Below, in pieces: positions 60,984-64,000 of a DNA stretch of 64,000 nt; positions within the stretch are counted from its first letter, which is position 1; each line of letters begins with the position of its first letter. Made by a program: the position numbers and the translations under genes. The DNA lies in assembly GCA_016708435.1 (NCBI GenBank), contig JADJFV010000033.1, positions 186,001 through 250,000 of the forward strand, in the 5' to 3' direction. The stretch comes from Leptospiraceae bacterium. GTDB lineage: Bacteria > Spirochaetota > Leptospiria > Leptospirales > Leptospiraceae. The notes under the pieces were generated by a model. That model made no database searches, was not told where the DNA came from, and worked only from the letters and a program-made list of their open reading frames with translations.

Positions 60984-62683
60984 TATTGAATCATTCCGTC
61001 AAGAATAGTTTCTTGCTTTTTCAGAAGAAGGTCATCTGTAAAAAAAGCGTAACGACCTCTCCCTTGTTCTTTTGCATGATACAATGCTAAATCTGCATTC
61101 TTCATGAGCTTACTCGGATTATCCCCATTGTCTGGATACAGACAGATTCCAACGCTTCCTCCAATTTCAACGGTATAACTTTCTAAAACCGTGAAAGGCT
61201 GACTTAAAAGGAAAACTATATCTTCTGCAATATTCGCGACGATTTCTATTTGTCGAATATCTTCTATCAATATAAAGAATTCATCTCCCCCTAAACGAGA
61301 AACCAAGTCTACTTCTCGTAAACGGGATTTGATTCGCAAAGCGACTTGTTGCAATAAATCATCGCCTGCTGAATGACCATATTTGTCATTAACCGCTTTG
61401 AATTTATCTAGGTCCAACATCAATGCTGCCATTTGGGTGTCGTTTCTACGATTTACAGTGATTCCATGCTTCAATCGCTCTTCCAATAATCTACGATTTG
61501 GTAACTGAGTCAGTGGATCATAGAATGCAAGTCGGTTTATGAACTCTTCTGTAGCTTTGCGCTCTGTAATATCCGTGAGAGTTGCTACATAGCGGTTAAT
61601 AATATTATTCCCCCCAACAACAGCCGTAATCGTAAGCCACTGTGGATAGATTTCTCCACTCTTTCTACGATTCCAAACTTCCCCTTGCCATGCTTTTGTT
61701 TGATGAATGCTTTTCCACATAGTAGCATAAAAGGCTTCATCATGACGGCCTGAGCGAAATATGCTCGGACTTTTGCCAATGACTTCTTCCGGTTTATAGC
61801 CTGTTATACGAGTAAATGCATGATTGACTTTCAGAATGATACTAGAGGCATCTGTGATCATCATCCCTTCTTGCGCATCAAATACTGTTGCGGCTATTCG
61901 TAGTTCTGCTTCAGCTTGCTTTCTTTTTGTGATATCTTGCTTGACTGCAATAAAATGTGTTATTTCTCCTTCTAGATTTATTACGGGGGTAATCGTCATT
62001 TCCTCATCGTAAAAAGACCCATCCTTGCGACGATTTACGAGTTCACCATGCCAGACTTTTTTAGAAAGAATAGTATTCCACATCGTTTTGTAAAACTCGT
62101 CATCCTGTTTTCCTGATCTCATTATCTCCCTGGGATTTAGAGTATAGATTTCATTCATACTGTAACCTGTTAGATCACTGAATGCTTTGTTTGCCCATTC
62201 AATAAATCCTTTTCGGTTTGTAATCAGTATACCATTAGCCGCCGCCTGAAGTGCACTGTCTTTTAATTGGAGGTTTTCTATTCCCTGTTTGATATGGGTT
62301 ATATAGATAGCAGTCGTTCCTGCAAATATAAAGAGTGTAAATAAATAAATCCATTCGTCAATGGAAGTTGACTTAGATGCAGATATTTGAATAAAAATTA
62401 AAAGCAAAGCAATAAGAACCGCACGGATACCAAGTCTTAAAGCAATCCACAGAATAAAACCAAAAAGCAAATAATTCTTCGAGAGAAAACTAAAACTTTC
62501 TTCAAACCAACGAAAGAAAACAATTTGTCCTAATAAAAAGGAAATGCTAAGCAGGAGGATGCTTTCGATTAACTCTCTTTTTCTAATTTGCTTATTTCTC
62601 TCCGTCCAGACTATCAAAAGAAATGAAAGAATAGAATTTTTCAATCGCAGAAATATGTGATTTTTTTTAATTGTTTTTTTCAT
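60983..62683 (-). CDS. PAS-PAS-GGDEF diguanylate cyclase
   Basis: 566 residues. About four membrane helices (first 130 residues) precede two PAS domains (about 140-255 and 260-380), both with WxGExxNRRKxG-type motifs, then the GGDEF domain: SRLGGDEFFILIED with an intact active site, and an RxxD inhibitory site (REVD) five residues before it. It makes cyclic di-GMP with feedback inhibition. Its stop overlaps the cyclase ATG as TAATG, so the two signal enzymes are translationally coupled. Confidence 0.9.
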   Translation of the reverse strand: MKKTIKKNHIFLRLKNSILSFLLIVWTERNKQIRKRELIESILLLSISFLLGQIVFFRWFEESFSFLSKNYLLFGFILWIALRLGIRAVLIALLLIFIQISASKSTSIDEWIYLFTLFIFAGTTAIYITHIKQGIENLQLKDSALQAAANGILITNRKGFIEWANKAFSDLTGYSMNEIYTLNPREIMRSGKQDDEFYKTMWNTILSKKVWHGELVNRRKDGSFYDEEMTITPVINLEGEITHFIAVKQDITKRKQAEAELRIAATVFDAQEGMMITDASSIILKVNHAFTRITGYKPEEVIGKSPSIFRSGRHDEAFYATMWKSIHQTKAWQGEVWNRRKSGEIYPQWLTITAVVGGNNIINRYVATLTDITERKATEEFINRLAFYDPLTQLPNRRLLEERLKHGITVNRRNDTQMAALMLDLDKFKAVNDKYGHSAGDDLLQQVALRIKSRLREVDLVSRLGGDEFFILIEDIRQIEIVANIAEDIVFLLSQPFTVLESYTVEIGGSVGICLYPDNGDNPSKLMKNADLALYHAKEQGRGRYAFFTDDLLLKKQETILDGMIQ

Positions 62684-62869
62684 TTGCTTATTCGCTGTAA
62701 TAAATTTGAAAAAGGCTCTGTCTCGTAGATTTGCTAAAATCTAAGGGAAAACCATTAGAAGAATAAGACTCATTCCAAATTAATCTATTCACACGTTTAT
62801 AGGTCATCAAAGGCAACGTTTTGGCAACCTTTTTAGATTATTTTTTATGTTACAAAAAAAAATTTTTGC

Positions 62870-62907
62870 AAAAAAGAGCTAAAAGTTTAGGAGAAGTCCT
62901 AAACTTT
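62870..62907 (-). terminator. Terminator of the flgL-fliW-csrA transcript
   Basis: On the minus strand AAAGTTTAGGA and TCCTAAACTTT (62882-62892, 62897-62907) form a perfect 11-bp stem with a four-base loop, and CTCTTTTTTGC follows close by. It lies 58 bases after the csrA stop. The T-run is a few bases away, so it may be less efficient. Confidence 0.7.
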
Positions 62908-62964
62908 CGTTCTATGCAATTGGAATTTTTCAGTAAATTCAGTGCTAGGTGAAATATCTGGAAT

Positions 62965-63207
62965 CTACTGCGGCTTTTTCTTTAATATATCGCTTAACTT
63001 TCCAAGGTCCGCCGGTTTGATTTGGACGTTCATTGCTTTGATATTTTCAGCTTGAATTTCCTGGTGAATTTCGGCGCGGTGCACAGATACATTCTTGGGA
63101 GCTTTGATTCCAATTTTTACCTGGTCACCTTTTATATCTACAATAACGACTTCGATATCGTTACCGATGATAATGGATTGATTGAGTCTTCTCGCTAGAA
63201 CTAGCAC
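62965..63207 (-). CDS. csrA: Carbon storage regulator CsrA
   Basis: 80 residues. LVLARRLNQSIIIGNDIEVV and VKIGIKAPKNVSVHRAEIHQ carry the RNA-binding residues, including the terminal-strand R. The start is GTG, overlapping the fliW stop by one base (TAGTG), so the two are made together. CsrA binds GGA motifs in leaders of flagellar genes such as flagellin; FliW holds it. Confidence 0.96.
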   Translation of the reverse strand: MLVLARRLNQSIIIGNDIEVVIVDIKGDQVKIGIKAPKNVSVHRAEIHQEIQAENIKAMNVQIKPADLGKLSDILKKKPQ

Positions 63208-63659
63208 TAGACTTTCTCCATTGGAATATTTTCTAAGATTAATTTTCTGAGAGGATGATTTTCATTCTTCGATATACACTGCTTAGCCGCACGAGTCTTT
63301 GGATTGATGATTACAGGACCCTGTAAGTTTGCAGTCATCATTTGCGGGTTGTCGTTAGGTATGGTGACTATCGTCATGATAAGAGCTTCTTCTAGACTTG
63401 AGACTTGAATTAAATCCAAATCCTCTTGTCCTAAAGCAGGCTTATAATCAGGTGCAAACAAATCAGGCTGAATTACAATAAATGCTAAATCTATTTCATT
63501 CAGAGATTGCAACCATTTAAAAGGGCTTTCTTGATTTTCTTCTATGAGCGCAAACTCGTTGTATTTCTCAAAACCTAAAATTCCTTCTGGAAAATTTAGA
63601 ATTTGCCTTTCGTCAATTTGCATTTTTCCAAAAGGCTTTGTTTCTATTTCTTTTGTCAT
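63207..63659 (-). CDS. fliW: Flagellar assembly factor FliW
   Basis: 150 residues over the whole FliW domain (LNFPEGILGFEKYNEFALIE, SPFKWLQSLNEIDLAFIVIQ, ANLQGPVIINPKTRAAKQCI). FliW binds flagellin or CsrA and thereby links filament growth to translation. It lies 3 bases behind flgL and overlaps csrA by one base, as expected for this trio. Confidence 0.96.
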   Translation of the reverse strand: MTKEIETKPFGKMQIDERQILNFPEGILGFEKYNEFALIEENQESPFKWLQSLNEIDLAFIVIQPDLFAPDYKPALGQEDLDLIQVSSLEEALIMTIVTIPNDNPQMMTANLQGPVIINPKTRAAKQCISKNENHPLRKLILENIPMEKV

Positions 63660-63662
63660 AGA

Positions 63663-64000
63663 TTAACGTAAAAAGTCCATTAGAGTAGGCTTGATTACTT
63701 TAGAACCTACACTGAGTGCAGATTGGTGAATTGTTTCTAACCATTTTAAGTTCATGATGGTTTCAGGGAAATCTATCGCTTCGTTCTTAGCAAGAAGTTC
63801 AGCCATAAAAGATTTATCAAAATCAATTCTCTTTTCATGCTCTTCTAATCGATTCATTTTAGCACCAACGATCGAACGATGACGTAGAATATTTTCTAGC
63901 GCCATATCAATATCACCTAAATCACGACCGGAAATTCTTTCCTGGTCTTTAGCAGTTAAATCATTTCTAAGTTGAATCATTACATCAAAGATAGAATTTC
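63663..64000 (-). CDS. flgL: Flagellar hook-associated protein FlgL, 3' fragment
   Basis: The frame is open from the window edge to a stop at 63663, giving 112 C-terminal residues: NSIFDVMIQLRNDLTAKDQE, then RHRSIVGAKMNRLEEHEKRI, and a terminal LDFLR. This is the C-terminal flagellin-like part of HAP3/FlgL, which joins the hook to the filament. The 5' part lies beyond base 64000. Position before fliW-csrA supports the call. Confidence 0.85.
   Translation of the reverse strand, partial: NSIFDVMIQLRNDLTAKDQERISGRDLGDIDMALENILRHRSIVGAKMNRLEEHEKRIDFDKSFMAELLAKNEAIDFPETIMNLKWLETIHQSALSVGSKVIKPTLMDFLR

Overview
The window is an AT-rich bacterial chromosome segment, most likely from a spirochaete of the Leptospiraceae (Leptospira or a close relative). 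The clues are the flgL-fliW-csrA order, an hrcA-grpE-dnaK-dnaJ heat-shock operon under a perfect CIRCE, many lipoproteins with relaxed spirochaetal lipoboxes (IGNC, LNHC, LQNC, LSHC), several class III cyclase and GGDEF proteins, and an exosortase K/MSEP-CTERM pair, which is known from Leptospira. The genus is inferred from gene content only. No rRNA, tRNA, CRISPR array or intact IS transposase was seen.

Layout. 1-9.4 kb is an accessory region. It holds the start of an SPFH-domain gene, then a minus-strand defence cluster: a Type III-like methyltransferase (mod), a RhuM-family gene that starts inside the mod stop with a TTG codon, a helicase/nuclease (res), and an AlbA/Schlafen-type ATP-binding protein. 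Upstream of mod are five 11-bp tandem repeats and a stretch of decayed small ORFs. 9.5-16.4 kb has a histidine kinase, lipoproteins, a beta-barrel-like protein, a TetR regulator and an EptA/LTA-synthase-like membrane transferase. 16.5-19.9 kb is exosortase K plus its dedicated MSEP-CTERM target, with palindromes at both ends. 20-31 kb is metabolic and envelope genes: propionyl-CoA synthetase, NAD(P)HX repair, nitroreductase, an NRDE protein and several lipoproteins. 29.8-36 kb is the heat-shock operon, which continues into a Gfo/Idh/MocA oxidoreductase and YqgE.

36-46 kb has a small class III cyclase, a SirB1-like protein, a DUF4143 ATPase next to a long palindrome, a transketolase N-terminal subunit without its partner, MurJ, family-4 uracil-DNA glycosylase and PEP carboxylase. 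46-54 kb has an EamA transporter, a SUMF1-fold protein coupled to a cytochrome P450, a metallophosphoesterase and a pair of secreted helical proteins. 54-59.4 kb has a CBS/PAS/Fis-type regulator with a lysine-rich tail, Rho, ribosomal protein L31 and an IscU/NifU-pentapeptide fusion. 59.4-62.7 kb couples a hemerythrin-tailed adenylate cyclase to a PAS-PAS-GGDEF diguanylate cyclase. The window ends in flgL-fliW-csrA.

Three families of short non-coding repeats with inverted ends are scattered between genes: about 200 bp with ACTCACCTTACGCAA ends, about 75-105 bp with TGTCATCCCCGAAATT-like ends, and about 110-200 bp with CACAGAG-rich ends. One copy of the first family appears to supply the ribosome binding site of the gene next to it. 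The best candidates for a poorly described system are the mod-rhuM-res-albA cluster, the exosortase K pair with its flanking palindromes, and the hemerythrin-cyclase/GGDEF pair.
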